This document shows positions 52,748-61,989 of a stretch of 64,000 bases of DNA, in pieces. A program made the translations under genes and the position numbers. The notes under the pieces are model-generated. The model was not told the origin of the DNA and did not search any database. It worked only from the letters and a program-made list of their open reading frames with translations. Source of the DNA: Streptomyces sp. NBC_01268 (GTDB lineage: Bacteria > Actinomycetota > Actinomycetes > Streptomycetales > Streptomycetaceae); contig NZ_CP108454.1 of assembly GCF_036240795.1 (NCBI RefSeq), forward strand, positions 8,244,001 through 8,308,000. The letters are read 5' to 3'. Within the stretch, counting starts at the first letter, position 1, and every line of letters starts with the position of its first letter.

Positions 52748-52775
52748 CTGTCGTCGAACGATCGTTTGACGACAG
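52748..52775. repeat. Near-perfect 28-base palindrome of an IS5/IS427-like end
   Basis: CTGTCGTCGAACG (52748-52760), AT, then its complement with one mismatch (52763-52775). The word CTGTCGTCGAA recurs at 53179-53189 beside the IS5 transposase remnant. It looks like two element ends joined head to head. Confidence 0.65.
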
Positions 52776-52837
52776 CGCGACGGACGTCCGATGAAGCCGT
52801 GCAATCCGGGGGTTCGAGGCGGTGCGAATCCCATCAG

Positions 52838-53002
52838 ATGCGTCAAGAACAGCTCGGGCTGTCCGAGCTTGAGGTCACCTACCCGGCTGTCGCCGCGCAG
52901 ACCCGCATCGCCCTGGTGAAGAACGGTGATCGCCTGCAATGGCCGATGAGCGATGAGCAGAAGTCCCTGTTTGCCTCCCTGAACGACAAGCCCGGTAGCT
53001 GA
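52838..53002 (+). CDS. Possible 54-residue hypothetical ORF
   Basis: ATG 52838; LSELEVTYPAVAAQTRIALVKNGDRLQWPMSDEQKSLFASL reads like real protein and ends at TGA 53002. No ribosome site or family. 53003-53170 shows no gene. Confidence 0.3.
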   Translation: MRQEQLGLSELEVTYPAVAAQTRIALVKNGDRLQWPMSDEQKSLFASLNDKPGS

Positions 53003-53178
53003 GATCCCCGTAGCCTCGCTCGGCAGCAACACCGGCCACATGTGCTTGAAGGACGTTTCGACACGGACTGAGATCATCGGTCTGCTTGTCGGTGGGGTGC
53101 CGCGGGTAGATCCGGTCGGCCCTAAGATCTCGCCTTCCCCGGGCGGTGCGTGGCGGTGTCCGCGGACCACCCTAGGGT

Positions 53179-53770
53179 CTGTCGTCGAATGTCAGGACCA
53201 CATCAGGAGTGAGGCGAGCGTGACGGCGGCTTCGTAGGACCGGGCGGTCTCGTCGTAGCGGGTGGTGATGCCGCACCATTGTTTGAGGCGGTTGAAGCAC
53301 CGTTCCCTGACGTTGCGTTGCCTGCGGATCTCGCGGTCCAAGGCCGGCGGGCGGCCTCCGCGGCTGCCGTGCCGGGCCCGGTTGCGGGCCTGGTCGGCGC
53401 GCTCGGGGATCGTGTGCGGGATGCCGCGGCGGCGGAGCCAGCTGCGGATCGGTTTCGAGCTGTAGCCCGTGTCGCCCAGGACGTGATCGGGCCGGATGCG
53501 GGGCCCTCCCGGTCCGATCCGAGGCGCCTTGATCGCTCCCATCACGGCGGCGCACCGGGTGCGGTCGTTGCTGTTCCCGCCTGTCACGACGAAGCCGAGC
53601 GGACGGCCTTGGCCGTCGCAGGCCAGGTGAATCTTGCTGGTCAGCCCGCCCCTGGACCGGCCGAGGGCCGGGTCGCGGAGCCCCGTTACGTTCTTCTTGG
53701 CCTCGCAATGAGGCTCCCGGACTTCGGCCCCGGTATGCCTTGAGCCCCCTGAAGCGGCGTTAGCGGCGTT
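53179..53770 (-). mobile_element. IS5/IS427-type element remnant with 5'-truncated transposase
   Basis: Transposase residues run on the minus strand to a stop at 53192: GRSRGGLTSKIHLACDGQGRPLGFVVTGGNSND, DHVLGDTGYSSKPIRSWLRRRGI with the second Asp, and RNVRERCFNRLKQWCGITTRYDE with the final Glu. The first ~100 residues are lost: similarity starts near 53760, where another gene fragment joins. The end repeat CTGTCGTCGAA is at 53179-53189; the opposite end is gone. Confidence 0.8.
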
Positions 53771-53807
53771 CACCGTGCCGTCGGACTGCTGGACCTCGAC
53801 CTGGAGC

Positions 53808-53940
53808 CGTACGCCGAGTCCCGACGGTTGCAAGCTGACCGGCGGCTGGTCGGTGGGCTATGGCGACGGCCAGGTGACCGACCCTGCGAAGCTGGACGTC
53901 GAGCACGTGGTGTCGCTCGCCGAGGCCTGGGATTCCGAAG
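53808..53940 (+). pseudogene. HNH (DUF1524-type) nuclease fragment
   Basis: RTPSPDGCKLTGGWSVGYGDGQVTDPAKLDVEHVVSLAEAWDS contains the nuclease motif LDxxHxVxLAEAWDSG of secreted Streptomyces HNH proteins (Asp-x-x-His). Both ends are joined to unrelated sequence. Confidence 0.65.
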
Positions 53941-54260
53941 TGAGCGTCGGGGACGGTCAGCCCGATGTGGAACTCGGCGTCCATGTCGCCGCCGGCCACC
54001 GCCCACGGCGACAGCGCGGTCGACGAGGCCTTGGCCGCGGCCTCGGTGGCGTCCGGCTGTGCGTCGGCCCCGGCGGGGGCCGAGCTGGGGTCGGCCGTGG
54101 GCATGAACGAGCCGAAGGAGTGGTACCGGCCCTGGGCGGCGCCGTCCTGGGCCGGTGGGCAGGGCGAGCGTGCCGTGCCGGCACCACGCCGACGTCCACG
54201 GCGTCACGATCCGACCTCCGGGCCACGTCTGCGCCAGCCAGGCGGGAACTGTCGCGCCGA
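53935..54260 (-). pseudogene. Protein-L-isoaspartate-type methyltransferase fragment
   Basis: Minus strand: PAWLAQTWPGGRIVTPWTSAWCRHGTLALPT in one frame, then after a shift SFMPTADPSSAPAG...DMDAEFHIGLTVPDAHF in another. These are the late blocks of PCMT-like enzymes (QTRPGGRIVTPWG, then DLDAEFAIGLRVPD). N-terminal SAM-binding part missing. Confidence 0.5.
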
Positions 54261-54480
54261 CGTCTGCCTCGGCCGGCATGCGGCCCCCGCGCCCGAGGGT
54301 TCGTCGGCACCAGGGTCCGGTCCGGTGATGGCTGCCTCCGACAGCCTGCGGGTCCGTCTCTTCGGACGCGGCGGGCACGGCTCGACGCCCGAGTCGACCG
54401 TCGACCCGGTCGTCATGGCCGCTGCGGTCGTCATGCGGCCCCAGACGATCGTCTCCCGGGAGACGGGTCGCTTGGACGGC
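54260..54480 (+). pseudogene. M20-family amidohydrolase fragment
   Basis: GRHAAPAPEGSSAPGSGPVMAASDSLRVRLFGRGGHGSTPESTVDPVVMAAAVVMRPQTIVSRE corresponds to the metal-site and dimerisation region of hippurate-hydrolase-like amidohydrolases (GQHVMPAPAGT..., GRGGHGSMPE). Catalytic N-terminal half and C-terminus are lost. Confidence 0.65.
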
Positions 54481-54632
54481 GGGGGCAACGAGGGCGTCCA
54501 CCGGCCGTCGAACCGGAGAGGTGCTTCCCGTGTGTCTTCATCAACCACCCTTCATTCGGGGCTAGTTGAGCCATTCGAGCGCAGGGTATTGACGGTTACA
54601 TGATCACCGCGTTTCCTGTGACCCGCAACGTT

Positions 54633-54648
54633 GGATTACGCGTGATTC
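54633..54648. promoter_or_regulatory. Imperfect 16-base palindrome upstream of the ABC operon
   Basis: GGATTACGCGTGATTC, 12 of 16 positions symmetric around ACGCGT, 54 bases before the ATG of the binding-protein gene. The centre with flanking AT resembles LacI-family operators used for sugar operons. Tentative. Confidence 0.35.
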
Positions 54649-54701
54649 TGATCGGTTGTGTCGCACTCGCTGGTTACTTCTCACCCTCAGGAGCCCCCCG
54701 A

Positions 54702-55745
54702 ATGCCCACCCCGCGCCGCCTGGCCCCCGCGACCGCGACGGTTCTCGCCACAGCTCTCGGCCTCACCGCGTGTTCGACCGGCCAGTCGCCGTCCGGTCCG
54801 ACCGGCGACGTCCGTCCGGTGACAGGCGCGATCTCCCTGACGTACTTACAGAAGCAGGGTGACCAGGAATACTTCATCGGCGAGGCCGCCGGCGCAAAGG
54901 CGAAGGCGGCCGAACTCGGCATCGACCTGAAAGTGGTCAACCTCGGCAACGACGCCAACAGGACCGTCAGCGAGGTCCAGTCCGCGATCGCGCAGAAGAG
55001 CAACGGCCTGATCATCGTCGTCCCCGACCCGGCGGTCGGCCCGCAGGTCGTCCAGGCCGCCCTGGACGCCAGGGTCGCCCTTCTCACCTCCGACGACCAG
55101 ATCTGCACCACCGGCCCGGCCCCCGCCTCCTGCGCGAAGGGTGATCTGGTGCCGCGGATCGGCTTCAGTGGCGAGCAGATGGGCAGCGAGGTCGGCAAGC
55201 GGGCCGCCCAGGAGTACGCCAACGCGGGCTGGAGTGCGGCCGACACCCGGACGATCTCCGCCTGGAAGCAGGACGTCACCGTCTGCGGCGACCGGGTCAA
55301 GGCCGCGAAGACGGCGTTCACCGCAGCCGCCGGCGCCTCCGTCCAGAACATCGACGTCGCCACCGACAACACCCCGACCGGCGCTCAGGACAAGGTCGCC
55401 GCCACGATCACCGCCCATCCGGGGGTCAAGCACTGGATCGTCTGGGGCTGCAACGACGAGAACGTCCAAGGCGGCGTCACCGCCCTGCAGAACGCGGGTA
55501 TCGGCCCGAGCGACATCATCGGCGTCGGCCTCGGCGCCTACCTCGCCTGCAAGGACTGGAAGTCCGGCAAGCCGTCCGGCATGAAGGCGGCGCTGTTCAT
55601 CAACGGCAAGGACGTCGGCGCCCTCGCCGTCCAGACCATGTACGACCGCCTCAAGCGCGGCAAGGGCTTCCCCGCCGAGGCGTTCGCCCCGACCCGGATG
55701 GTCGACGCCACCACGTGGCGGGCCGCTGGCGTCTCCTGCAACTGA
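54702..55745 (+). CDS. Sugar ABC transporter substrate-binding lipoprotein, AraF-like
   Basis: 347 residues from ATG 54702 (CAGGAG 8 bases upstream; an earlier ATG at 54600 would spoil the signal peptide). Lipoprotein signal with lipobox LTAC (Cys24). The periplasmic-binding-protein fold resembles E. coli AraF by eye: IIVVPDPAVGPQVVQAALDARVALLTSDDQ, HPGVKHWIVWGCNDENVQGGVTALQNAGIGPSDIIGVG. First gene of an operon with ATPase and permease, followed by a GH27 glycosidase, so L-arabinose, galactose or a related pyranose is the likely ligand. Confidence 0.85.
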   Translation: MPTPRRLAPATATVLATALGLTACSTGQSPSGPTGDVRPVTGAISLTYLQKQGDQEYFIGEAAGAKAKAAELGIDLKVVNLGNDANRTVSEVQSAIAQKSNGLIIVVPDPAVGPQVVQAALDARVALLTSDDQICTTGPAPASCAKGDLVPRIGFSGEQMGSEVGKRAAQEYANAGWSAADTRTISAWKQDVTVCGDRVKAAKTAFTAAAGASVQNIDVATDNTPTGAQDKVAATITAHPGVKHWIVWGCNDENVQGGVTALQNAGIGPSDIIGVGLGAYLACKDWKSGKPSGMKAALFINGKDVGALAVQTMYDRLKRGKGFPAEAFAPTRMVDATTWRAAGVSCN

Positions 55746-55789
55746 CGCGCCCCGTCCCGTCCCACCCCTCCGCGCATCAGTGAGGCTCC

Positions 55790-57364
55790 ATGACCACCGT
55801 CGCAGCCACCGGCCTGTCCGCCGAGAACGTCTCCAAGCGCTTCGGCGCCGTCCACGCACTCCACGGCGTCACCCTGCACTTCCCGCCCGGGCAGGTCACC
55901 GCCCTGATGGGCGAGAACGGTGCCGGCAAGTCCACCCTGCTGCGCATCCTGACCGGCGACCACCGGCCGACCGACGGGCGGGTGCTGCTGGACGGGACGC
56001 AGCTCACCCTCGCCTCGCCGATCGACGCCCGCCGGGCCGGGATACGGATCATCCCGCAGGAGCCGGAGATCATCCCGCACGTCTCGGTCGCCGAGAACGT
56101 GTACGTCGGCTCGCTGCCCCGCCACGCCGGGCGCCGACTCGACCGGGCAGAGCTGCGCCGCCGGATCACCGCCGACCTGGCGCGGCTCGGCTTCGCCAAG
56201 ATCCTCGACCCCGACCTGCCCGGCTTCCGGCTGACCGCCGCCCAGAGCCAGTTGGTGGAGATCTTACGAGCCCTCACCGGCGGCACCCCGCCCCGCGCGA
56301 TCGCCTTCGACGAGCCGACCTCCTCGCTCTCCGAGCACGAGACCGAGGCACTGTTCACCCTGATCGGGCGTCTGCGCGACCAGGGCATCGCCGTCGTCTA
56401 CGTGTCGCACCGGATGAAGGAGATCTTCCGCCTCGCCGACCGCATCGCCGTCCTGCGCGACGGCCGGGTCGCGGGCGTCGTCGACGCCTCCGCCACCACC
56501 GAGGCGGAGGTCGTCCGCCTGATGGTCGGCCGTGACCTGGCCGGCCTGTTCGCCCGGCAGGAGGTCGCCACCGACCGCGTGGTGCTCGACGTCCGGGGCC
56601 TCACCACCGAGGACGTCCGCGACGTGAACCTTCAGGTCCGGGCCGGGGAGGTGGTCGCCCTGGCCGGACTGATCGGCGCCGGCCGCTCCGAACTCGCCCT
56701 CGCCCTCGCAGGGGACACGCCGATCCGTTCCGGCACCGTCACCCTCGACGGCAGACGGCTGGACCTGCGCAGCCCGCGCGACGCCATCGCCGCGGGAATC
56801 GGTCTGGCCCCGGAGGAGCGCAAGGCCCAGGCCCTGTTCCTGCACCGCACCATCCGCGAGAACACCGCGCTGGTCAGCCACCGCCGGCTGCGTCGCCTTC
56901 GCTTCGTCAGGAAGTCCCAGGAGCGCGCCCTCGCCCAGGAGTTCGCCGACCGTCTGCGGGTTCGCGCGCCGTCCGTCGAGACCGAGCTTCGCGCACTGTC
57001 CGGCGGCAACCAGCAGAAGGTCGTCCTGGCTCGTTGGCTGGCCCGGAGGCCCAACCTGCTGATCCTCGACGAGCCCACCCGTGGCGTGGACATCGGTGCC
57101 AAGGCGGAGATCTACCGGATCATCGCCGACCTGGCCCGCGAGGGTATCGCCGTCTTGGTGGTCTCCTCCGAACTGCCCGAGGTGCTCGGCCTCGCCGATC
57201 GCGTCCTGGTGCTGCAGAACGGACGCATCACCGGCGAACTCGGCCGGTCCGAGGCCTCCGAGGAGGCGATCCTCGCCCTCGCCATGGCCGACGACCTCAC
57301 GGCCCTCGCCCCCGGCAGCGCTGACACCGACCCCCCGACCACCGCGACCGGAGCCGCCCGATGA
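55790..57364 (+). CDS. Sugar ABC transporter ATP-binding protein, AraG/RbsA-type
   Basis: 524 residues with two fused ABC domains. First: Walker A GENGAGKST (~42-50), Walker B in AIAFDEPTSSLSE, and an atypical signature LTAAQSQLVEI. Second: degenerate Walker A GLIGAGRSE (~290), signature LSGGNQQKVVLARWL and LILDEPTRGVD. Only one site is expected to be fully canonical, as in this family. GAGG precedes the ATG; the stop overlaps the permease start. Confidence 0.9.
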   Translation: MTTVAATGLSAENVSKRFGAVHALHGVTLHFPPGQVTALMGENGAGKSTLLRILTGDHRPTDGRVLLDGTQLTLASPIDARRAGIRIIPQEPEIIPHVSVAENVYVGSLPRHAGRRLDRAELRRRITADLARLGFAKILDPDLPGFRLTAAQSQLVEILRALTGGTPPRAIAFDEPTSSLSEHETEALFTLIGRLRDQGIAVVYVSHRMKEIFRLADRIAVLRDGRVAGVVDASATTEAEVVRLMVGRDLAGLFARQEVATDRVVLDVRGLTTEDVRDVNLQVRAGEVVALAGLIGAGRSELALALAGDTPIRSGTVTLDGRRLDLRSPRDAIAAGIGLAPEERKAQALFLHRTIRENTALVSHRRLRRLRFVRKSQERALAQEFADRLRVRAPSVETELRALSGGNQQKVVLARWLARRPNLLILDEPTRGVDIGAKAEIYRIIADLAREGIAVLVVSSELPEVLGLADRVLVLQNGRITGELGRSEASEEAILALAMADDLTALAPGSADTDPPTTATGAAR

Positions 57365-58404
57365 GCGCCACCACCGCCCCGAGCACCCAGCACCCGCCGA
57401 ACGGGACCGGACGCGGCCCGCTCCCGCGCGCCCCGCGCGCACTCCTCGCCTCGATCGGCGGGCAGAACGTCGGCCTCCTCGGCGCCCTCGCCGTCGTGGT
57501 AGCCCTGTTCGGGTGGCTCGACCCCCACTTCCTCGGCTGGGACAACATCCGTGTGATCGGCGAGGCGGCCACCATCGCAGGACTGCTCGCCGTGGTGCAG
57601 ACCGTTGTCATCATCTGCGGCGGCCTCGACATCTCCGTCGGCTCCCAGACCGGCCTCGCCTCCGTGGTCAGCGCGATGGTCTTCACCGCCACCGGCTCCA
57701 GCGCCCCGCTCGGCATCGGCGCCGCCCTGCTCGCCGGCGCCGCCGTCGGCCTGTTCAACGGCACAGTGATCATCCACGGCCGGGTCAACCCCACCATCGC
57801 CACCCTGGCCGGCCTCGCCGCGTACAAGGGTCTCGCCCAACTCGTGTCCGACGGCCGGGCACAGGGCTACGTCCTCGACGACTCCGTGTTCGTCTTCCTC
57901 AGCCGGGGCAGAATCGCCGGGCTGCCGACCATGGTCTGGATCCTGGCGCTGGTCGCGGCCGCGGTGCACGTCCTGCTCACGTACACCGACATCGGCCGCA
58001 ACATCTACGCGCTCGGCGGCAACGACACCGCTGCCCGACTGGCAGGCATCAACCTCAACAAGTACCTGATCTCGGTGTACGCGCTGACCGGCATGGTCGC
58101 AGCCCTCGCCGGTGTGCTGCTCACCGCGCGCACCGGCTCCGGGCAGCCGGTCTCCGGAAGCGAGGGCCTGGAACTCCAGTCGATCACCGCGGCCGCGCTC
58201 GGCGGCTGCGCCCTCAAGGGCGGCAAGGGCACCGTCGGAGGCACCCTGCTCGCGGTCGCCCTGCTCGGCGCCCTCCAGAACGGGCTCACCGTCCAGGGCA
58301 TCAACAGCTTCTGGCAGAACGTCGCCCAAGGGCTCCTCCTGGTGGCCGCCGTCGTCATCCAGCAGCGCCGCAACCGCGACCGCGCCGTAGGCCTGCCCAC
58401 GTAG
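57361..58404 (+). CDS. Sugar ABC transporter permease, AraH/RbsC-type
   Basis: 347 residues, ATGA overlap with the ATPase gene. Nine to ten membrane helices; family blocks GGLDISVGSQTGLASVV, VNPTIATLAGLAAYKGLAQL and GRNIYALGGNDTAARLAGINLNKYLISVYALTG (the EAA-like coupling loop). LxG-rich C-terminus GGKGTVGGTLLAVALLGALQNGL. Forms the channel with the preceding ATPase. Confidence 0.9.
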   Translation: MSATTAPSTQHPPNGTGRGPLPRAPRALLASIGGQNVGLLGALAVVVALFGWLDPHFLGWDNIRVIGEAATIAGLLAVVQTVVIICGGLDISVGSQTGLASVVSAMVFTATGSSAPLGIGAALLAGAAVGLFNGTVIIHGRVNPTIATLAGLAAYKGLAQLVSDGRAQGYVLDDSVFVFLSRGRIAGLPTMVWILALVAAAVHVLLTYTDIGRNIYALGGNDTAARLAGINLNKYLISVYALTGMVAALAGVLLTARTGSGQPVSGSEGLELQSITAAALGGCALKGGKGTVGGTLLAVALLGALQNGLTVQGINSFWQNVAQGLLLVAAVVIQQRRNRDRAVGLPT

Positions 58405-58509
58405 ATCCATGCCTGCCGTTCCCCCACCCATGGGAGCCTCTGTGCATCTCTTCAGCCCCACGGCCCGGTTGTCCGCCCGCCGAACCGCCGTCAGGGCGGG
58501 CGGCACCCA

Positions 58510-58695
58510 CAGCCCCGGACGCCCACCCCCCAACCGGCGACGGCTACTACACCGTGGCCGGCGCGGCCAGCGGCAAGGCCCGGGACCTGGCCCTACCAGA
58601 CCACCTGGCCGCCCGGCACCCATGACGCCCCAGTGGTCCAGCAACCCGGCTCCGACACCACCGCCCAGCAGTGGCCGCCGGTCCGGGTCGACTGA
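58510..58695 (+). pseudogene. Ricin-B-lectin (CBM13) domain remnant
   Basis: TGDGYYTVAGAASGKARDL in one frame and PVVQQPGSDTTAQQWPPVRVD ending at TGA 58693-58695 in another are repeats of CBM13/ricin lectins (DG.Y.V....SGK.LD, Q....T.QQW). It stands between permease and glycosidase genes, perhaps the tail of a lost glycosidase. Confidence 0.55.
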
Positions 58696-58720
58696 CCAAC
58701 CCCCAGACAGGAGAATCGAC

Positions 58721-60862
58721 TTGGCTCTGTCCACACGCGGGATCCGGCATGCCCTCACCGCGACGACCACCTCGCTGGCCATGCTGTTCGGCGGCGGAGC
58801 CCTCGCCGTCACGGCCGCCACCGGCCTCCAACTGAGCGCCGCCCCCTCGGCGGCGGCCGCCGACAACACCCTGGCCCGCACGCCCGCCATGGGCTTCAAC
58901 AACTGGAACTCCACCCACTGCCGTGCCGAGTTCAACGAGTCCATGGTCATGGGCATCGCGGACATCTTCGTCTCCCAGGGCCTCAAGGACGCCGGCTACC
59001 AGTACGTCAACCTCGACGACTGCTGGGCCCTGCCGAACCGCGACGCCTCCGGCAACCTGGTGCCGGACCCGGTCCGCTTCCCGAACGGCATCAAGGCGCT
59101 GGCCGACTACGTGCACGGCAAGGGCCTGAAGTTCGGCATCTACTCCAGCGCCGGCACCAAGACCTGCGACACCCTCGGCTTTCCCGGCGGTCTCGGCCAC
59201 GAGCAGCAGGACGCCAACCTGTGGGCGTCCTGGGGCGTCGACTACCTCAAGTACGACAACTGCAACAACCAGGGTGTCGACGCCCGGCAGCGCTACCGGG
59301 CGATGGGCGACGCGCTGAAGGCCACCGGCCGCCCCATCCTCTACAGCATCTGCGAGTGGGGCCAGAACGAGCCGTGGACCTGGGCACAGGACCTCGGCAA
59401 CTCCTGGCGCACCACAGGGGACATCACCGACTCCTGGTCCAGCATGGTCGGCATCGCGCACGCCAACCAGCCGCTCGCCCCGTACGCCGGTCCGGGCGCC
59501 TGGAACGACCCGGACATGCTGGAAGTCGGCAACGGCGGCATGACCGACACCGAGTACCGCACCCACTTCAGCCTCTGGGCCCAGATGTCCGCGCCCCTGC
59601 TGATCGGCAGCGACCTACGGAGCGCGAGCGCGCAGACGCTGGCCATCCTGAAGAACACCGACGTGATCGCGGTCGACCAGGATCCGCTGGGAGTGCAGGG
59701 AACCGTGCTCTCCAGCAGCGGTGGCCTGGTCGTCATGAGCAAGCCGCTGGCCGACGGCAGCCGGGCGATCACCCTGACCAACGAGACCAGCCAGCCCCGG
59801 ACCGTCACCACCACCGCGGAGGCCGCCGGGATCGGCGGTGCGCCCTCGTACTCGCTCAAGGACCTGTGGTCCAAGCAGACCACCACGTCGACCGGCTCGG
59901 TCAGCGCCTCGGTGCCGTCGCACGGGACCGTGATGTACCGGGTGACCCCGAGCGCGCCGATCGCGCTGCCCGCCGGCCTGCACCAGCTCGGCGACCTGGC
60001 GTGGACCTCGGCGACCAACGGCTGGGGCCCGGTGGAGCGCAACAGGAGCAACGGCGAGAGGGGTTCCGGCGACGGGCGCGCCCTCACCGTCGGCGGAACC
60101 GCGTACGCCAAGGGCCTGGGCACCCACGCGGCCTCCGAGGTCCGCTACCACCTGGGCGGGACGTGCAAGAACCTCACCGTCGACGTCGGAGTCGACGACG
60201 AGTCCGGCAACAACGGCTCGGTGGTCTTCCGGGTGTACCGCGACCAGAGCCTGGCCGCTGACAGCGGGGTGCTCCGGGGCAGCGATCCGGCGAAACGCCT
60301 CAGCGTCGACCTCACCGCCGCGAACGACCTGCGGCTGGTGGTCACCGACGCCGGCGACGGCAAGGACTACGACCACGCCGACTGGGCGGGTGCGCGCCTC
60401 GCCTGCGGCGACGGGCCGGCCGCCGGCAGCCACGCCCTCGGCGACCTGACCTGGACCAGTGCGGTCAACGGCTGGGGCCCGGTGGAGCGCGACCGCAGCA
60501 ACGGCGAGCAGGCCGCCGGTGACGGCCGTACCCTGACCATCGGCGGTACGCAGTACGCCAAGGGCCTGGGCACCCACGCCGCCTCCACCGTCACGTACTA
60601 CCTGGGCGGTTCGTGCACCCGCCTGAGCACCGACGTGGGCGTCGACGACGAGGTCGGCAGCCGTGGCTCGGTGGTCTTCCGGGTGTTCGCGGACGGAACG
60701 AAGGTGGCCGAGAGCCCCGCTCTGGGCGGCAGCGCAGCCGCCGCCCACCTCGACGCCCCGCTTACCGGCGCCTACGAGCTCACCCTCCAGGTCGCCGACG
60801 CCGGCGACGGCAACGGCTACGACCACGCCGACTGGGCCGCCCCCCTCCTCACCTGCGCCTGA
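58721..60862 (+). CDS. Secreted GH27 glycosidase (alpha-galactosidase or beta-L-arabinopyranosidase) with two NPCBM domains
   Basis: 713 residues from TTG 58721 (GGAGA 6 bases upstream; the open frame before it is not coding). Signal peptide to ~47 (PSAAAADN). GH27 barrel 48-~345: nucleophile Asp179 in VDYLKYDNC, acid/base Asp234 in TTGDITDSW, and GPGAWNDPDMLEVGNGG. A beta domain to ~420, then two NPCBM modules (~428-560 and ~572-713), each with LGDL.WTSA.NGWGPVER.RSNGE, YAKGLGTHAAS and DAGDG..YDHADWA. GH27 includes both alpha-galactosidases and beta-L-arabinopyranosidases; the AraFGH-like importer beside it makes either possible. Confidence 0.92.
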   Translation: MALSTRGIRHALTATTTSLAMLFGGGALAVTAATGLQLSAAPSAAAADNTLARTPAMGFNNWNSTHCRAEFNESMVMGIADIFVSQGLKDAGYQYVNLDDCWALPNRDASGNLVPDPVRFPNGIKALADYVHGKGLKFGIYSSAGTKTCDTLGFPGGLGHEQQDANLWASWGVDYLKYDNCNNQGVDARQRYRAMGDALKATGRPILYSICEWGQNEPWTWAQDLGNSWRTTGDITDSWSSMVGIAHANQPLAPYAGPGAWNDPDMLEVGNGGMTDTEYRTHFSLWAQMSAPLLIGSDLRSASAQTLAILKNTDVIAVDQDPLGVQGTVLSSSGGLVVMSKPLADGSRAITLTNETSQPRTVTTTAEAAGIGGAPSYSLKDLWSKQTTTSTGSVSASVPSHGTVMYRVTPSAPIALPAGLHQLGDLAWTSATNGWGPVERNRSNGERGSGDGRALTVGGTAYAKGLGTHAASEVRYHLGGTCKNLTVDVGVDDESGNNGSVVFRVYRDQSLAADSGVLRGSDPAKRLSVDLTAANDLRLVVTDAGDGKDYDHADWAGARLACGDGPAAGSHALGDLTWTSAVNGWGPVERDRSNGEQAAGDGRTLTIGGTQYAKGLGTHAASTVTYYLGGSCTRLSTDVGVDDEVGSRGSVVFRVFADGTKVAESPALGGSAAAAHLDAPLTGAYELTLQVADAGDGNGYDHADWAAPLLTCA

Positions 60863-60868
60863 TCGCGA

Positions 60869-60912
60869 CGCCCCGGCCGCGGGATGTGCTTCGGCTCTCC
60901 GCGGTCGGGGCG
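60869..60912 (+). terminator. 14-bp hairpin terminator after the GH27 gene
   Basis: Arms 60869-60882 and 60899-60912 with one mismatch and a 16-base loop, 6 bases after the stop. Suits termination of the sugar operon. 60913-61240 shows no supported gene. Confidence 0.75.
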
Positions 60913-61249
60913 TTGCGGGCGGTCGGTCGCGGCCGGACCGTGCAGCCACACGATCACGAGGAGGTCGTGCCATGAGGGTTGCGGAGGGCATGCACCAGGA
61001 GGGCCTCCGGACCCAGGCTGACCAGCGGTTTCATGCGGCGAGTGACGGCGTACGTGCCGTGATCAATCGTTGTTCGAATGCGGCTGGTGTGAGGTGGCCG
61101 AGGGCGGAGTTCCCATGCCCCCGCGCCCCGTGGCCGCATCCTCCCACCGCGACCGGCCGAGACCGCGATCCTCGTCCGTACGCACCCCTGGACGGCTGCC
61201 GTCATCCTCAGTATGGCCGCGTGCCCCCAGTTCGGCGTGCTCGGGCGAT

Positions 61250-61530
61250 CAGCCGCGCCTGTCCGTGACGGCTCTCCAACGATGACGGGGGTGCCGTCCC
61301 GCGCCCCGTGGCGCATGGCGTCCTGGGGGTGCAGGGCGAGACAGCCGTTCGTGTCGAGCAGGAGGTTGCCGCCGCGCCGGGTCATGCTGCCGGAGTTGCA
61401 GGGGGCCCAGCGGCATCCGATGACGAGCGGGAGCGGGTAGCCGGCGTCCTCCGCAGGAACTTCTGGAGGAGGTAGTTCTCCGCGTCGGTGGCCCGGGCGG
61501 AGGAGATCTCGGCGACCGCGTCGGGACCGC
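61250..61530 (-). pseudogene. Formate dehydrogenase alpha subunit, internally deleted
   Basis: Minus strand: GPDAVAEISSARATDAENYLLQKFLRR (the block before the IGTNN...C motif of FDH/molybdopterin oxidoreductases), then directly, in a second frame, YPLPLVIGCRWAPCNSGSMTRRGGNLLLDTNGCLALHPQDAMRHGARDG from the C-terminal cofactor-binding domain. Several hundred residues between are missing and similarity ends near 61250. Confidence 0.7.
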
Positions 61531-61559
61531 CGCCCTCGTCGCCCTGGTCCTGCCGGACC

Positions 61560-61920
61560 GCTCGGCAGTGCGGCCGGCGCGCCGGCACACGCGGTCGCGG
61601 CGCCCGCCCCCTGCGGCACCAAGGTGTCCGACTACACCGGCACCGCCCTCGCCGACACCCCGTTCAAGGGCGAGATCACCATCACTGAGCCCGCCTTCAA
61701 CGACCGCGCTAGCACCCTCACCCCGACCAGCCCGAACTCCACCCTCCCCAACATCGAGATCACCATCTCGGAGACGGAGACCACCTCGGCAACCGGCGAC
61801 CTCACCCGGAATCGGGCAGCGCCCAGGACCAGGACCACCCCGCTTCCGAGCCGGGTCTCCACGCCGCCCGCATGCGCGGCACGACGATGTGCGGTACTCC
61901 TCGGAGGTGAGAGCCGGTGA
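61560..61920 (+). pseudogene. Possible remnant of a secreted protein gene
   Basis: Ala-rich signal-like text (GSAAGAPAHAVAAPAPCGTKVSDYTGTALADTPFKGEITITEP) followed by Thr-rich sequence, open to TGA 61920. The hydrophobic part of the signal is in a different frame. No family recognised. Confidence 0.3.
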
Positions 61921-61989
61921 GCTTCGGCCGTTAGCCGCCGACGTCCACCGTCCGTCCATCCGGAGTCGCACGAGACGGAGACAGTCGCC

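Noticed and set aside
52667..53170. 167-residue minus-strand frame upstream of the MFS gene
   Set aside because: Overlaps the palindrome and a plus-strand frame, lacks a ribosome site and a recognisable domain.
53775..54569. 264-residue plus-strand frame
   Set aside because: Only the first ~45 residues match a domain (HNH fragment); the rest is antisense or out-of-frame text of other fragments.
58409..58720. In-frame N-terminal extension of the GH27 gene
   Set aside because: The signal peptide starts at TTG 58721 with its own ribosome site; the preceding text is a decayed lectin segment in other frames.
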